Below, in pieces: positions 23,804-33,040 of a DNA stretch of 64,000 nt. Location of the stretch: NCBI RefSeq assembly GCF_019599275.1, contig NZ_JAHZTD010000001.1:1550001-1614000 (forward strand). The letters run 5' to 3'. The first letter of the stretch is position 1; each line of letters starts with the position of its first letter. A model generated the notes under the pieces. The model ran no database searches. It was not told the origin of the DNA and saw only the letters and a list, made by a program, of their open reading frames with translations. The stretch is from Hymenobacter sp. HSC-4F20. Its GTDB lineage: Bacteria; Bacteroidota; Bacteroidia; Cytophagales; Hymenobacteraceae. Position numbers and translations under genes: made by a program.

Positions 23804-26731
23804 ATGAAGCACGCATACGCTTCTCTGCTGCCGGCCCTGGTGCTGGCCAGCGCTACCTCCCTGCACGCTCAAGATGCATTAATTTCCGTGAGCGGTACCG
23901 TCCGCGAAAAGAACACCCAGGAGCCGCTGCCGGGCGTGAGTATTAGCGTAAAAGGCGGCTCGGCCGGTACGCTCAGCGACGGCAACGGGCAATTTGCCCT
24001 TAAAGCCAAGCTGCGCTTTCCGTTCACGCTGGTGTTCAACATTCTCGGCTACGAGGCCCGGGAGCTGGAAATTGCCAGTGGCAGCCAGCCCATTGCCATC
24101 CAGTTGGAGTCGAAGGCGGTGGCCATGAATGAGGTGGTCGTGTCGGCGTCGCGGGTGGAGGAAAGCCGGCTGAAGTCGCCGGTAGCCATTGAGAAGCTGG
24201 ATATCCGGGCCATCAAGGAAACGCCTGCGCCCAGCTTTTATGACGCGCTGGAAAACGTGAAGGGCGTGCAGATGACTACCTCCTCGCTCACGTTCAAAGT
24301 GCCCAACACCCGCGGCTTCAACATCCCGAACAACTTCCGCTTTATGCAGCTGGTGGACGGGGTAGATATGCAGGCCGCTACCCTTGGCGTACCCCTGGGC
24401 AACGCCATTGGGCCTACGGAGCTGGATATTGCCAGCGTGGAAATTACGCCTGGCGCGGCCTCGGCCCTGTATGGCATGAACGCCATCAACGGCATGGCCA
24501 ACCTCACCACCAAAAGTCCTTTCAGCTACCAGGGATTGAGCGTGTACCAGAAGGTAGGCGTCAACCACGTGGATGGCAAGGACCGCGACCCGAGCGTACT
24601 GACCGAAACGGCCCTGCGCTGGGCTCAGGCCCTGGGCTCCTCGCAGCGCTGGGCCTACAAGGTGAACCTGAGCTACCTGCGCGGCACCGACTGGCTGGCC
24701 AATACCCAAATCGACCAGAACCCGCAGAACCTGTCGTCGGCCAACCCGCGCTTTCCGGAGCTGAGCGGGGCCAACAACCCGGCCGCCGACCTCTGGAACC
24801 GCTACGGCGACGACAACGCCGGTAACGTGTCCATCCCGATTACCTACAAGGGCCGCACCGAAACCTTTAATATCCGGCGCACAGGCTATTACGAGCGGGA
24901 CCTCACCAACCCCATCGTGCGCAACATCAAGGCCGACGCCAGTCTGCACTACAAGCTTACCGACAAGCTGGAGCTGAGCTACGGCTACCGGTTCGGGCTC
25001 ATGGACGGCGTGTTTCAGCGGGGCAATAAAATTCAGCTCGATGGCGTGACGGTGCAGAACCACAAGCTGGAGCTGCGCGGCCAGGACTTCACGGCTCGCG
25101 CCTACATGCTGGTGGAAAACACCGGCGACTCCTACAACCTCAACCCCCTGGCCCTGAACCTGGACCTGCAGAACGGCGCTACCGCGCTTTCGCCGGCCAA
25201 TGCCACCGTGCGCAACACTTGGGGCGACAAGTTTCAGCAGAGCCTGCAAGCCCAGGTGAACCAGGGCGTCGACCTGGCCACGGCCATGCAGCAGGCCCGC
25301 ACCGCCGCCGATGCGGGCCGCGCCGTGCCAGGCACCGCCGCCTTCGACGCCCTCAAAAACCAGATTGTGCACACCAATAACTGGGACAGCGGCGTGAACG
25401 TGAAGGGCGCGCCTATTCCCGGCGGAGCCGCCCTCACCCAGCGCAGCCACACCTACCACGCCGACGTGCTCTGGAACCTGGGCGAGCGGGTGAAGTTTGC
25501 CGACGTGGTAGTGGGGGCTGATGCCCGCGTGTACGAAGTAATTCCCGACGGCAACAACTTCGTGGACTTCGGCCGCCCGCTCGACCAGCGCACTACCCCC
25601 GGCGGCAACTACCAGTATTATAAGAAGGTAGGCGGCTTTGGGCAGGCTACCAAGCTGCTCCTCCAGGACCGCCTGAAGCTCACCGCGTCCCTTCGCCTCG
25701 ACTACAACCCTGAGTTTGACCCTAAGCTGAACCCGCGGGTAGCGGCCGTGTACACCCTGGCCGCCAAGCATAACTTCCGGGCTTCGTACCAAAACGGCTG
25801 GCGCTTCCCGTCCCTGTTCGAGGCCCTGTCCTTCGTGAACAACGGCAATGTGCGCCGGGTGGGCGGCCTGGCCCGCGTGAACGAAGGCCTCAACTACCTC
25901 GACAACTCCTACACGCTGGCCTCCATTTCTACCTTCAACGCGGCTGTGAATGCCTACGTGGCGGCCAACTCCGGCACCACGGCTTCGCAGGCGGCCCTGC
26001 GCCCGGAAATCCGGGGGTTACTGCAAGTGGGTAACCTGCCCACCGAGCAGCCGGAGCAGATTAACGCTTACGAGGTCGGTTACCGGAGCGTGCTGCTCGA
26101 CAACCGCCTGTCAGTTGATGTGGATGCGTATTACAATATCTATTCCGGCTTCCTGGGGCAGGTAGAAGTAAGCGTACCCAAGAACGCCAGCGGCCAGCAG
26201 GTACCGGTTGGCTCCGATGATGCCGTGCTGGCCGCCCTCAACAGCAACCGCTCGGCCCGCCAGGACCGCTACCGCGTGTACACCAACGCCCGCAACAACT
26301 ACCACAGCTACGGCTCTACCCTGGGCCTGACCTACAACTTCTACCAGAAGTTCACGGTAGGCGGCAACGTCAACTACAACGCTCTGTCTGACAACAAGGA
26401 GGCCGACATCTTCGTGACCGGCTTCAACACCCCGCACTGGGTAACCAACGTGAACTTCGGCAACCGCGAAATCGTGCGCAACGTGGGCTTCAATGTGGTG
26501 TGGCGCCACCAGAGCACCTTCTACTGGGAAAGCCCCCTGGCTAACGGCCGCGTGCCCGCCTACCAAACCGTGGATGCCCAGGTGAACGTGCGCGTACCTA
26601 GTCTCAAGTCGACCATTAAGGTAGGCGGCGCCAACCTCTTCAACAACCGCTACTACCAGTACGCCGCCGGCCCCACCATCGGGGGGCTGTACTACGTGGC
26701 CCTGACGTTTGATAACACGGTGCTCCGCTGA
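23804..26731 (+). CDS. TonB-dependent receptor
   Basis: An outer-membrane active-transport barrel of 975 residues. It has a signal peptide (MKHAYASLLPALVLASA...LHAQ), a carboxypeptidase-regulatory-like beta domain (residues ~27-110, SGTVREKNTQEPLPGVSISV), a plug (MNEVVVSASRVEESRLKSPV, VEITPGAASALYGMNAINGM), and a beta barrel ending in an aromatic-rich YYVALTFDNTVLR. No SusD partner follows. Being in one unit with DUF2490, cysI and the siroheme/TauE gene, it may import a sulfur compound such as a sulfonate or sulfate ester; this is inference. ATG 23804. Confidence 0.93.
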   Translation: MKHAYASLLPALVLASATSLHAQDALISVSGTVREKNTQEPLPGVSISVKGGSAGTLSDGNGQFALKAKLRFPFTLVFNILGYEARELEIASGSQPIAIQLESKAVAMNEVVVSASRVEESRLKSPVAIEKLDIRAIKETPAPSFYDALENVKGVQMTTSSLTFKVPNTRGFNIPNNFRFMQLVDGVDMQAATLGVPLGNAIGPTELDIASVEITPGAASALYGMNAINGMANLTTKSPFSYQGLSVYQKVGVNHVDGKDRDPSVLTETALRWAQALGSSQRWAYKVNLSYLRGTDWLANTQIDQNPQNLSSANPRFPELSGANNPAADLWNRYGDDNAGNVSIPITYKGRTETFNIRRTGYYERDLTNPIVRNIKADASLHYKLTDKLELSYGYRFGLMDGVFQRGNKIQLDGVTVQNHKLELRGQDFTARAYMLVENTGDSYNLNPLALNLDLQNGATALSPANATVRNTWGDKFQQSLQAQVNQGVDLATAMQQARTAADAGRAVPGTAAFDALKNQIVHTNNWDSGVNVKGAPIPGGAALTQRSHTYHADVLWNLGERVKFADVVVGADARVYEVIPDGNNFVDFGRPLDQRTTPGGNYQYYKKVGGFGQATKLLLQDRLKLTASLRLDYNPEFDPKLNPRVAAVYTLAAKHNFRASYQNGWRFPSLFEALSFVNNGNVRRVGGLARVNEGLNYLDNSYTLASISTFNAAVNAYVAANSGTTASQAALRPEIRGLLQVGNLPTEQPEQINAYEVGYRSVLLDNRLSVDVDAYYNIYSGFLGQVEVSVPKNASGQQVPVGSDDAVLAALNSNRSARQDRYRVYTNARNNYHSYGSTLGLTYNFYQKFTVGGNVNYNALSDNKEADIFVTGFNTPHWVTNVNFGNREIVRNVGFNVVWRHQSTFYWESPLANGRVPAYQTVDAQVNVRVPSLKSTIKVGGANLFNNRYYQYAAGPTIGGLYYVALTFDNTVLR

Positions 26732-26742
26732 TTCTCTGCAAG

Positions 26743-27516
26743 ATGAAACGGCTGCTATTTCCCCTCGTCCTATTGCTGCTTCTAAGCCAGCACGCAACAG
26801 CCCAGAAGCAATACGTGCGCGAGCAGCAAACTTGGCTGGGCATGTTCAATCAAACCCGCTTCTCGGACCGCTGGGGCACCTGGACCGACCTGCACCTGCG
26901 CCTCCACGACCACTACGTGCAGGACCTGTTTCAGGGCGTGGCGCGGGTAGGCCTGACCTACTACCTCACCGACGACGTGCGCCTGACCGGGGGCTACGCC
27001 TACGTGCACCACTTCCCCGATGGCGCCCGCACCATCGGGCAGCCGGAGCACCGGCCCTGGCAGCAGGTGCAGTGGTTTACCAAGTTCCCGAAGGCCCGCC
27101 TCATGCAGTGGGTGCGGCTGGAAGAGCGGTTCCGGCGCACCATCCAACGCAATGAGCGCACCGACGAGTTCGACTTCAACTACCGCACCCGCTACAACGC
27201 CGCCCTGTTTCTGCCCCTGACCAAAAAGGGCTTTACCCCCGGCGGGCTGCAGTTTCTGCTCAACAACGAGGTGATGATGAATTTCGGCCGGGAGATTCGC
27301 CTCAACTACTTCGACCAGAACCGGCTGTTTGCCGGCTTGGTGTACCAGCTCAACCCGCACGCCCAGCTGCACGGGGGCTACATGCACCTGTTTCAGCAAC
27401 TGCCGGCCGGTAGCACCTACCGCAATCAGCACACCATTCGGGTGTTTTACTTCCACAACTTCGACCTGCGGCCTACCCCGCCGCCCGTCCCGCCTACCCC
27501 TACTTCTGCCCCGTAA
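26743..27516 (+). CDS. DUF2490 outer-membrane-type protein
   Basis: 257 residues with a signal peptide (MKRLLFPLVLLLLLSQHATAQ). It has the pattern of DUF2490 proteins: REQQTWLGMFNQTRFSDRWGT, then amphipathic strands (YYLTDDVRLTGGYAY, RLMQWVRLEERFRR, FDFNYRTRYN, LNYFDQNRLFAGLVYQL). This suggests a small beta barrel in the outer membrane. Function of the family is unknown. It starts 11 bases after the TonB receptor and ends 4 bases before cysI, so it is cotranscribed with both. A Pro/Thr-rich tail closes it. Confidence 0.88.
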   Translation: MKRLLFPLVLLLLLSQHATAQKQYVREQQTWLGMFNQTRFSDRWGTWTDLHLRLHDHYVQDLFQGVARVGLTYYLTDDVRLTGGYAYVHHFPDGARTIGQPEHRPWQQVQWFTKFPKARLMQWVRLEERFRRTIQRNERTDEFDFNYRTRYNAALFLPLTKKGFTPGGLQFLLNNEVMMNFGREIRLNYFDQNRLFAGLVYQLNPHAQLHGGYMHLFQQLPAGSTYRNQHTIRVFYFHNFDLRPTPPPVPPTPTSAP

Positions 27517-27520
27517 CCTC

Positions 27521-29227
27521 ATGGCTGATATTCAAAAGCTTTCCGAAGTCGAGCACGTCAAGGACGCCAGCAACTACCTGCGCGGCACCCTGGCCGAAAG
27601 CCTCCTGAACCCCATTACCGGCGCCCTCTACCCCGATGATACCCACCTAATCAAGTTTCACGGCTCCTACCAGCAAACGGACCGTGACCTGGACAGTGAG
27701 CGAAAGCGCCAGAAGCTGGAGCCCCTGTACTCCCTCATGATTCGGGTGCGGGTGCCCGGCGGCGTGGCCTCCGCGGCCCAGTGGACGCGCATGGATGAGC
27801 TGGCCGATCAGTACGGCAACGGCACGCTCAAGCTCACTACCCGCCAAGCGTTTCAGCTGCACGGCGTGCTCAAGCGCAACCTCAAAAAAACCATTCAGGG
27901 CTTCAACGAGGCCCTGTTGGACAGCATTGCGGGCTGCGGCGACGTGAACCGCAACGTGATGTTCAACCCCAACCCCCACCAAAGCCGCGTACACGAAGAA
28001 GTGTATGAGGTGTCCCGGCAGATCAGCGCCCACCTCACGCCCCGCACCTCGGCTTACTGGGAGTTGTGGCTGGATGGGGAATCAAAGTACAGCAGCGCGC
28101 CGAACGAGGGCGAGGAAGATGCCGAGCCGATTTACGGCAAAACCTACCTACCCCGCAAGTTTAAGATTGCGCTGGCCGTGCCGCCCCACAACGACACTGA
28201 CATCTTTGCTAACGACCTGGGCCTGATTGCCATTGAAGAAAACGGCCAACTGCTGGGCTTCAACGTGGCCGTGGGCGGCGGCATGGGCATGACCTTCGGG
28301 ATGCCCGAAACCTACCCGCGCCTGGGCAGTCTCATTGGGTTTGTGCCCGCTGAGAAAGTAGTGGACGTGTGCGAGAAAGTAGTCACCATTCAGCGCGACT
28401 GGGGCAACCGGGAAAACCGCAAGTTTAGCCGCCTCAAGTATACACTGGACCGCGTGGGTCTCGACGTGTTCAAGGCGGAACTAGACCAACGGCTAGGCTT
28501 TGTCCTGGAACCCGTGCGGGCCTATGAGTTCAAAAGCTCCGGCGACGCCTTCGGGTGGAGCCAGGGCCCCGACGGCGCCCACCACCTCACCCTGTTTGTA
28601 GAAGGCGGCCGCGTGGCCGATCGGCCCGGCAGCCAGCTCAAAACCGCCCTGCGCGAAATAGCAGCCTTCCACCGCGGTGACTTCCGCCTGACCGGCAACC
28701 AGAACCTGATTCTGGCCAATGTAGCGCCTGCAGACCGGCTCACCATCGAGACGATTCTGGCCAAGTACGGGGTAGCCGTTGAAACTTCCTCGGGGCTGCG
28801 GCGGGGTGCTCTGGCGTGCGTGGCCCTGAATACCTGCTCGCTGGCTTTTGCCGAAGCCGAACGCTACATTCCGCAACTTATTGATAGATTGGAGCCTATC
28901 CTGGCCGCTTACAACCTCACCAACGATGATATCCTGATTCGGATGACGGGCTGCCCCAACGGCTGCGCCCGCCCCTACCTCGGCGAAATTGGGTTGGTAG
29001 GCCGGGCAGTTGGCCGCTACAACCTCTACCTCGGGGCCGCTTTCAACGGGGAGCGGATGAACAAGCTCTACAAAGAAATGTTGGACGAAGACGGCATCGT
29101 GGCGGAGCTCACCCCGCTCTTCGCCGACTACGCCCAAAACCGCCACCCCCAGGAGCACTTCGGTGATTTCATGATTCGCCAGGGCTACGTTCAAGCCACC
29201 ACGAGTGGCCTGAATTTCCACGAGTAA
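27521..29227 (+). CDS. cysI: Sulfite reductase hemoprotein subunit CysI
   Basis: Six-electron reduction of sulfite to sulfide using siroheme and a [4Fe-4S] cluster. 568 residues, equal to the enterobacterial enzyme. Two ferredoxin-like/siroheme repeats are seen (LKLTTRQAFQLHGV near residue 105, DFRLTGNQNLILANV near 390). The cluster motif is ACVALNTC...MTGCPNGCARPYLGEIGLVGR. GDVNRNVM and GGGMGMTFGMPETYPRLG are further CysI hallmarks. ATG 27521 follows the DUF2490 stop by 4 bases. Unusually, it is separated from cysJ by a repeat, a leader region and two outer-membrane genes. Confidence 0.96.
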   Translation: MADIQKLSEVEHVKDASNYLRGTLAESLLNPITGALYPDDTHLIKFHGSYQQTDRDLDSERKRQKLEPLYSLMIRVRVPGGVASAAQWTRMDELADQYGNGTLKLTTRQAFQLHGVLKRNLKKTIQGFNEALLDSIAGCGDVNRNVMFNPNPHQSRVHEEVYEVSRQISAHLTPRTSAYWELWLDGESKYSSAPNEGEEDAEPIYGKTYLPRKFKIALAVPPHNDTDIFANDLGLIAIEENGQLLGFNVAVGGGMGMTFGMPETYPRLGSLIGFVPAEKVVDVCEKVVTIQRDWGNRENRKFSRLKYTLDRVGLDVFKAELDQRLGFVLEPVRAYEFKSSGDAFGWSQGPDGAHHLTLFVEGGRVADRPGSQLKTALREIAAFHRGDFRLTGNQNLILANVAPADRLTIETILAKYGVAVETSSGLRRGALACVALNTCSLAFAEAERYIPQLIDRLEPILAAYNLTNDDILIRMTGCPNGCARPYLGEIGLVGRAVGRYNLYLGAAFNGERMNKLYKEMLDEDGIVAELTPLFADYAQNRHPQEHFGDFMIRQGYVQATTSGLNFHE

Positions 29228-29496
29228 AGCATGCGCTTGCTGCCAGTAAGCGGTTTGCTGCACTGGGCTGCCTATCTTTTAGCGTTCATCGGGAGCGGAA
29301 GCGAGGAAACTCTACGAAAGGCAACTTTCTACAGTAGCCACCGCCAGAGGCTCGTCGCTCTTAGCTCCCGATGACAGAGTTCCTGAGGAAAGTTTTCTTG
29401 CTTTCCTTGCTGGTCGGCTTAGATGAGGCCTGCCATTTCTGAAGGAGCTTCCTCTCCTTCCTGCCCTACCCCTACCGTTCCAACCAACACCAATCC
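29228..29496. other. Gap between cysI and the siroheme/TauE gene
   Basis: 269 bases. GCTCCCGATGACAGAG and GGGAGCGGAAGCGAGGAAACTC resemble degenerate copies of the GTCAT repeat family. A 47-codon frame from 29231 exists but has no recognisable features. Confidence 0.35.
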
Positions 29497-31008
29497 ATGC
29501 CTCTTTCTTCCAACGAAGTTCTGCCTCAGCCGGAGCCGCCGCCTTATTCGGAAAGCAATCGGCTGTTTCCCGTTTTCCTGAAGCTGGAGCAGCTGCACGT
29601 GCTGCTGGTGGGCGGGGGAAATGTGGGCGTTGAAAAACTCTCGGCGCTGCTCTCAAACAGCCCGGCGGCAAGCATAACGGTAGTAGCCACCTGGTTTTCG
29701 CCCGAGTTGAAAGCCCTGGCTGCCCGCTACCCCCTGGTGCAGCTGCGCGAGCAGCCCTACCAAACCACCGACCTCGTCGGCCACGACCTCGTGATTGTGG
29801 CAACCAACGACAAGGCGTTGAATCTGCGCATTAAGGCCGATGCTACGCGCCAGCGCCTGCTTTGCAACGTGGCCGACACGCCCGAGGCGTGCGACTTTTA
29901 CCTGGGCTCCATAGTGCAGAAAGGCGACCTGAAAATTGCCATCAGCACCAACGGCAAGTCGCCTACCATTGCCAAGCGCCTGCGTGAAATGCTTACCCAG
30001 GCCCTCCCCAACGAACTCCACGACGTGCTCCAGCGCATGTCCATCATCCGGGAGAAAGTCGGCGGCGACTTCGCCCACAAGGTAAAGTCCTTGAATGCCG
30101 TGACGGCCGAGCTGACGGGTGGCCCGGCCTACGAGTCGCCGGCGGCGGCGCGGTGGCGGCGCATTGCCACGGCCTCGTTGCTGGCCTTTGCGGCCATGTT
30201 GATCTTCAACATTCTTTCCTACTACTTCACCTGGCAGCAGGTGTGGGGGGCCGCCACGCACGCCGAAATGTTCTGGCTGTTCGTGGCCATTGGCTTCGGC
30301 GCTCAGTTGGTTGACGGACTGTTGGGCATGGGCTACGGGGTAGTCACGGCCATCAGCCTGATGAGTTTGAACATAGCGCCGGCAGCGGTGAGTGCCAGCA
30401 TTCATACTGCTGAAATGTTTGCCAGCGGCGCATCGGGCTACCATCACTACCGCTTCGGCAACGTGAACAAGAAGCTGTTCAAAGTGCTGCTGATCCCGGG
30501 GGTGCTGGGCGCCGTTACGGGGGCCTACCTGCTCTCTAAGTTCGGCGAAACCTATGCCGGCTACGTGAAGCCGTTTCTGGCGGCCTACCTGCTGCTGCTG
30601 GGCATCCGCATCATATCCAAAGCGTTTTCCAAGCCCGGCCCGCGCCAAAAGCACAAGAAGCTGGGGTTGCTGGCCGCAGCCGGCGGCTTCCTCGACTCCT
30701 TTGGCGGCGGCGGCTGGGGCCCCTTAGTAACCAGCACCCTCATTGCCGGTGGCCGCACCCCGCAGTATGTTATTGGCTCGGTGAGCGTCACGGAGTTTTT
30801 CGTCACGTTTGCCAGCGCTGTTACCTTCTTCGCGACCCTGGGCATCTCGCACTGGCAGATTATCCTGGGGCTGATTGTGGGCGGCGTGGCCGCCTCGCCC
30901 CTGGCTGCTCGCCTAGCCGGCCGCATTCCGGTGCGCTGGATGTTTGTGGGCGTGGGCCTGATGGTGATTGTCTGGAGCCTGTGGGCGTTGCGCAAGGTGT
31001 TTATGTAG
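29497..31008 (+). CDS. Fusion of siroheme synthase N-domain and TauE/SafE exporter
   Basis: Residues ~20-215 match precorrin-2 dehydrogenase/sirohydrochlorin ferrochelatase (the CysG N-terminal half): FPVFLKLEQLHVLLVGGGNVG, VIVATNDKALN, LCNVADTPEACDFYLGSI, ISTNGKSPTIAKRLRE. After a helix, residues ~235-503 form a TSUP-family permease with about eight membrane segments (GAQLVDGLLGMGYGVVTAIS, ASIHTAEMFASGASGYHH, GGFLDSFGGGGWGPLVTSTL). It thus finishes siroheme synthesis after CobA and could move sulfite or a related anion. Length is the sum of the two parts with no sign of frameshift. Last gene of the sulfur + strand. Confidence 0.92.
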   Translation: MPLSSNEVLPQPEPPPYSESNRLFPVFLKLEQLHVLLVGGGNVGVEKLSALLSNSPAASITVVATWFSPELKALAARYPLVQLREQPYQTTDLVGHDLVIVATNDKALNLRIKADATRQRLLCNVADTPEACDFYLGSIVQKGDLKIAISTNGKSPTIAKRLREMLTQALPNELHDVLQRMSIIREKVGGDFAHKVKSLNAVTAELTGGPAYESPAAARWRRIATASLLAFAAMLIFNILSYYFTWQQVWGAATHAEMFWLFVAIGFGAQLVDGLLGMGYGVVTAISLMSLNIAPAAVSASIHTAEMFASGASGYHHYRFGNVNKKLFKVLLIPGVLGAVTGAYLLSKFGETYAGYVKPFLAAYLLLLGIRIISKAFSKPGPRQKHKKLGLLAAAGGFLDSFGGGGWGPLVTSTLIAGGRTPQYVIGSVSVTEFFVTFASAVTFFATLGISHWQIILGLIVGGVAASPLAARLAGRIPVRWMFVGVGLMVIVWSLWALRKVFM

Positions 31009-31028
31009 TGTGGCGCAGCAGAAAGATG

Positions 31029-31076
31029 TCCAACAGAAAAGCCCCGCTGGCGAGCCAGCGGGGCTTTTTTGTTGGA
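31029..31076. terminator. Bidirectional terminator
   Basis: Stem AAAAGCCCCGCTGG / CCAGCGGGGCTTTT (31037-31050, 31055-31068), extended by TCCAAC/GTTGGA, with T/A tracts on both sides. It lies between convergent genes. Confidence 0.92.
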
Positions 31077-31089
31077 CTAGGCGTAGGTT

Positions 31090-32544
31090 TTACGCTACCT
31101 GCCGTTGGGCTTCCTGGCCCAGCTTGCTGTGCTTGCGCCCGTAGCCATAATAAATAGCCAAGCCAATGGCCAGCCATACGGCCAGGCGCAGCCAGGTTTC
31201 CCAGGGCAGGGACACCATCATCACCAGGCAGGTTAGAATACCCAGAATAGGTACCAGCGGCACCAGCGGAGTGCGGAACCCGCGGGGGGCATTGGGTTCT
31301 TTTTTGCGCATAATGAGCACGCCGATACACACCATCACGAAAGCCAGCAGGGTGCCAATCGACGTCATTTCGCCTACCACCGAAATCGGAACGAAGCCGG
31401 CAAATAGGGCAATAAACACGCCCAGCAGCAGATTGGACTGCAGGGGCGTATGGAAGCGGCCGTGGATGCGGGCAAACACGGGGGGTAGCAAACCGTCTTT
31501 CGCCATGGAGAAAAACACCCGGCTCTGACCCAGCAAATCCACCAAAATCACGGAGGTGTAGCCGATGATAATAGCCAGAATCACGGCCGAGGAAAGCCAG
31601 GCATAGGGCGTTTTTTCGATGGCAATAGCTACCGGCGCGGCGCTGTTCTTGAACTCGGTATAGTTGGCCAGGCCCGTCATAACGTGGCCGAACAGCACGA
31701 ACAGCACGGTGCAAATCAGCAAGGAGCCAATGATGCCGATGGGCATGTTTTTCTGCGGATTCTTGGTTTCCTGGGCCATCGTCGCCACAATATCGAAGCC
31801 GATGAACACGAAAAACACTACCCCCGCCCCGCGCAGAATACCGCTCCAGCCAAACTCGCCAAATACGCCTGTATTCTCCGGGATATAGGGTTGGTAGTTA
31901 GCCGGGTCGATGTATTGCCACCCCAGGGCAATGAACACCAGCACTACGGCCACTTTCAGCGTAACCACCAGCGCATTAAACCAGGCCGAGCCCGACGTAC
32001 CGCGGATAATAATGAGGGTAATGGCCAGCACAACGAGCATAGCCGGAATATTGACCAGGCCGTGCACGGCAGTACCATCGGCCAGCGTGGCCGTTTCAAA
32101 CGGCGACATCACTAGCTGCGGGGGCAGATTAATGCCATATTTGCTCAGGAACTTGAGCAGGTACTGCGACCAGCTGATGGCTACCGTAGCAGCCCCTACG
32201 GAATACTCGAGCACCAAGTCCCAGCCGATAATCCAGGCGAACAACTCGCCCATGGTGGCATAAGCGTAGGTGTAGGCGGAGCCGGCTACCGGCACCATGG
32301 AGGCAAACTCGGCGTAGCACAGGGCCGAGAAGGCGCAGCCTACGGCTGCCACCACAAACGAGAGGGTAACCGCCGGACCGGCATTGTTGGCGGCCGCAAT
32401 ACCGGTAAGCGAGAACAGGCCCGCGCCAATAATTACCCCGATGCCAATGGCAATCAGGCTGAAGCCGCCCAGACTTCGTTTTAGGGTGTGGGCGCCGGTT
32501 TCGGCCGCCTCCTGCCGTAGCAGTTCCAGTGATTTTTTAAGCAT
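31090..32544 (-). CDS. APC-family amino acid permease under SAM-I/poly-Cys control
   Basis: A 484-residue permease of the cationic-amino-acid-transporter-like APC group with about 12-13 membrane segments. It starts MLKKSLELLRQE, then SLGGFSLIAIGIGVIIGAGL, the conserved first-helix GxG motif. It also has GCAFSALCYAEFASMVPVAG and VFFVFIGFDIVATMAQETKN. ATG 32544 is preferred over starts further up, which lie in the leader. Substrate cannot be read directly. Upstream on the same strand are a SAM-I riboswitch and a poly-Cys leader ORF, so import of methionine, cysteine or a related compound during sulfur starvation is inferred. It converges on the sulfur operon. Confidence 0.92.
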   Translation of the reverse strand: MLKKSLELLRQEAAETGAHTLKRSLGGFSLIAIGIGVIIGAGLFSLTGIAAANNAGPAVTLSFVVAAVGCAFSALCYAEFASMVPVAGSAYTYAYATMGELFAWIIGWDLVLEYSVGAATVAISWSQYLLKFLSKYGINLPPQLVMSPFETATLADGTAVHGLVNIPAMLVVLAITLIIIRGTSGSAWFNALVVTLKVAVVLVFIALGWQYIDPANYQPYIPENTGVFGEFGWSGILRGAGVVFFVFIGFDIVATMAQETKNPQKNMPIGIIGSLLICTVLFVLFGHVMTGLANYTEFKNSAAPVAIAIEKTPYAWLSSAVILAIIIGYTSVILVDLLGQSRVFFSMAKDGLLPPVFARIHGRFHTPLQSNLLLGVFIALFAGFVPISVVGEMTSIGTLLAFVMVCIGVLIMRKKEPNAPRGFRTPLVPLVPILGILTCLVMMVSLPWETWLRLAVWLAIGLAIYYGYGRKHSKLGQEAQRQVA

Positions 32545-32554
32545 ACATGCATGC

Positions 32555-32572
32555 GCCAACGCTGAAGTTGGC
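32555..32572 (-). promoter_or_regulatory. Hairpin just before the permease start
   Basis: GCCAAC and GTTGGC pair around 6 bases, ending 10 bases before the ATG on the minus strand. It could limit ribosome access and be part of the leader-ORF output. Confidence 0.4.
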
Positions 32573-32799
32573 TGGTAAGTAAAATAGCTCGGCGCCCTTG
32601 CTACCCCAGTGGCGCGCAGAAAGTCTGCTGCAGCGCAACCCATTGATACTCGGCTAGCTACACCCCGTCCGGACATGCTAAGGGGTAGTAGGCTAGCTGC
32701 ATCAAGCTGGAAGCGGGGCCGAAAAAGAGAAACGAAAAAGTACTCCTGCTGCCATACCGTACGGCTACGCAGCTACTGCTTGAGGCAGCCTGTTTGGCT

Positions 32800-32907
32800 T
32801 CAGCAGCAACAACACCCTCCGGGCCAACAGGCCTGCGCTTGGGCAGACGCCCGCAAGCGGACAGCAGAAACGACGGAACGGGTACTACGGCAGGGGCAAA
32901 AGTCCAC
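32800..32907 (-). CDS. Poly-cysteine leader ORF 2 of the permease
   Basis: A 35-codon ORF starting GTG 6 bases after P1 of the second SAM-I riboswitch. It begins VDFCPC and ends QACWPGGCCCC directly before TGA; seven Cys in all. The body differs completely from leader ORF 1, but start codon, position relative to the aptamer and terminal Cys run are the same. That is the pattern expected when only the start and the Cys codons are under selection. It is followed by 255 bases before the permease ATG. It probably senses charged Cys-tRNA; the mechanism is inferred. Confidence 0.72.
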   Translation of the reverse strand: MDFCPCRSTRSVVSAVRLRASAQAQACWPGGCCCC

Positions 32908-32913
32908 GGCTTG

Positions 32914-33012
32914 TTGTTTTTATATGGTCAGGAATTGGCACCGTTCCAGCAGTTGCGGATGGTTGCCGACGCGTCTTAGAGCCTGTCTCTCAGCGCCTCT
33001 GTATAAAAACAA
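32914..33012 (-). promoter_or_regulatory. SAM-I (S-box) riboswitch upstream of the permease
   Basis: P1 is the same 11-bp stem as in the first copy (minus-strand TTGTTTTTATA at 33012-33002, TATAAAAACAA at 32924-32914). P2 is GGCGC/GCGTC, a compensatory change against GGCGT/ACGCC, enclosing the same GAGAGACAGGCTC. CGGCAACC and GGTGCCAATTCCTGACC follow. The P2-side loop reads TAAGAC instead of GACGAA, which might alter affinity. The covariation supports a functional aptamer. Confidence 0.9.
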
Positions 33013-33040
33013 TCCTTTGGGCTAGAAAGAATTGATAGCG

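Noticed and set aside
23879..25792. Long open frame of about 637 codons antisense to the TonB receptor
   Set aside because: It mirrors the GC-rich coding strand, has a Val/His/Gly-rich composition typical of antisense frames, and no domain or promoter.
29231..29374. 47-codon frame starting MRLLPVSG after cysI, resembling the first residues of poly-Cys mini-ORF 3
   Set aside because: No cysteine codons; the short similarity (MRLLP) is within chance, and the region carries degenerate repeats.
29653..30654. Antisense frame of about 333 codons opposite the siroheme/TauE fusion
   Set aside because: Composition and lack of motifs indicate a shadow of the real gene.
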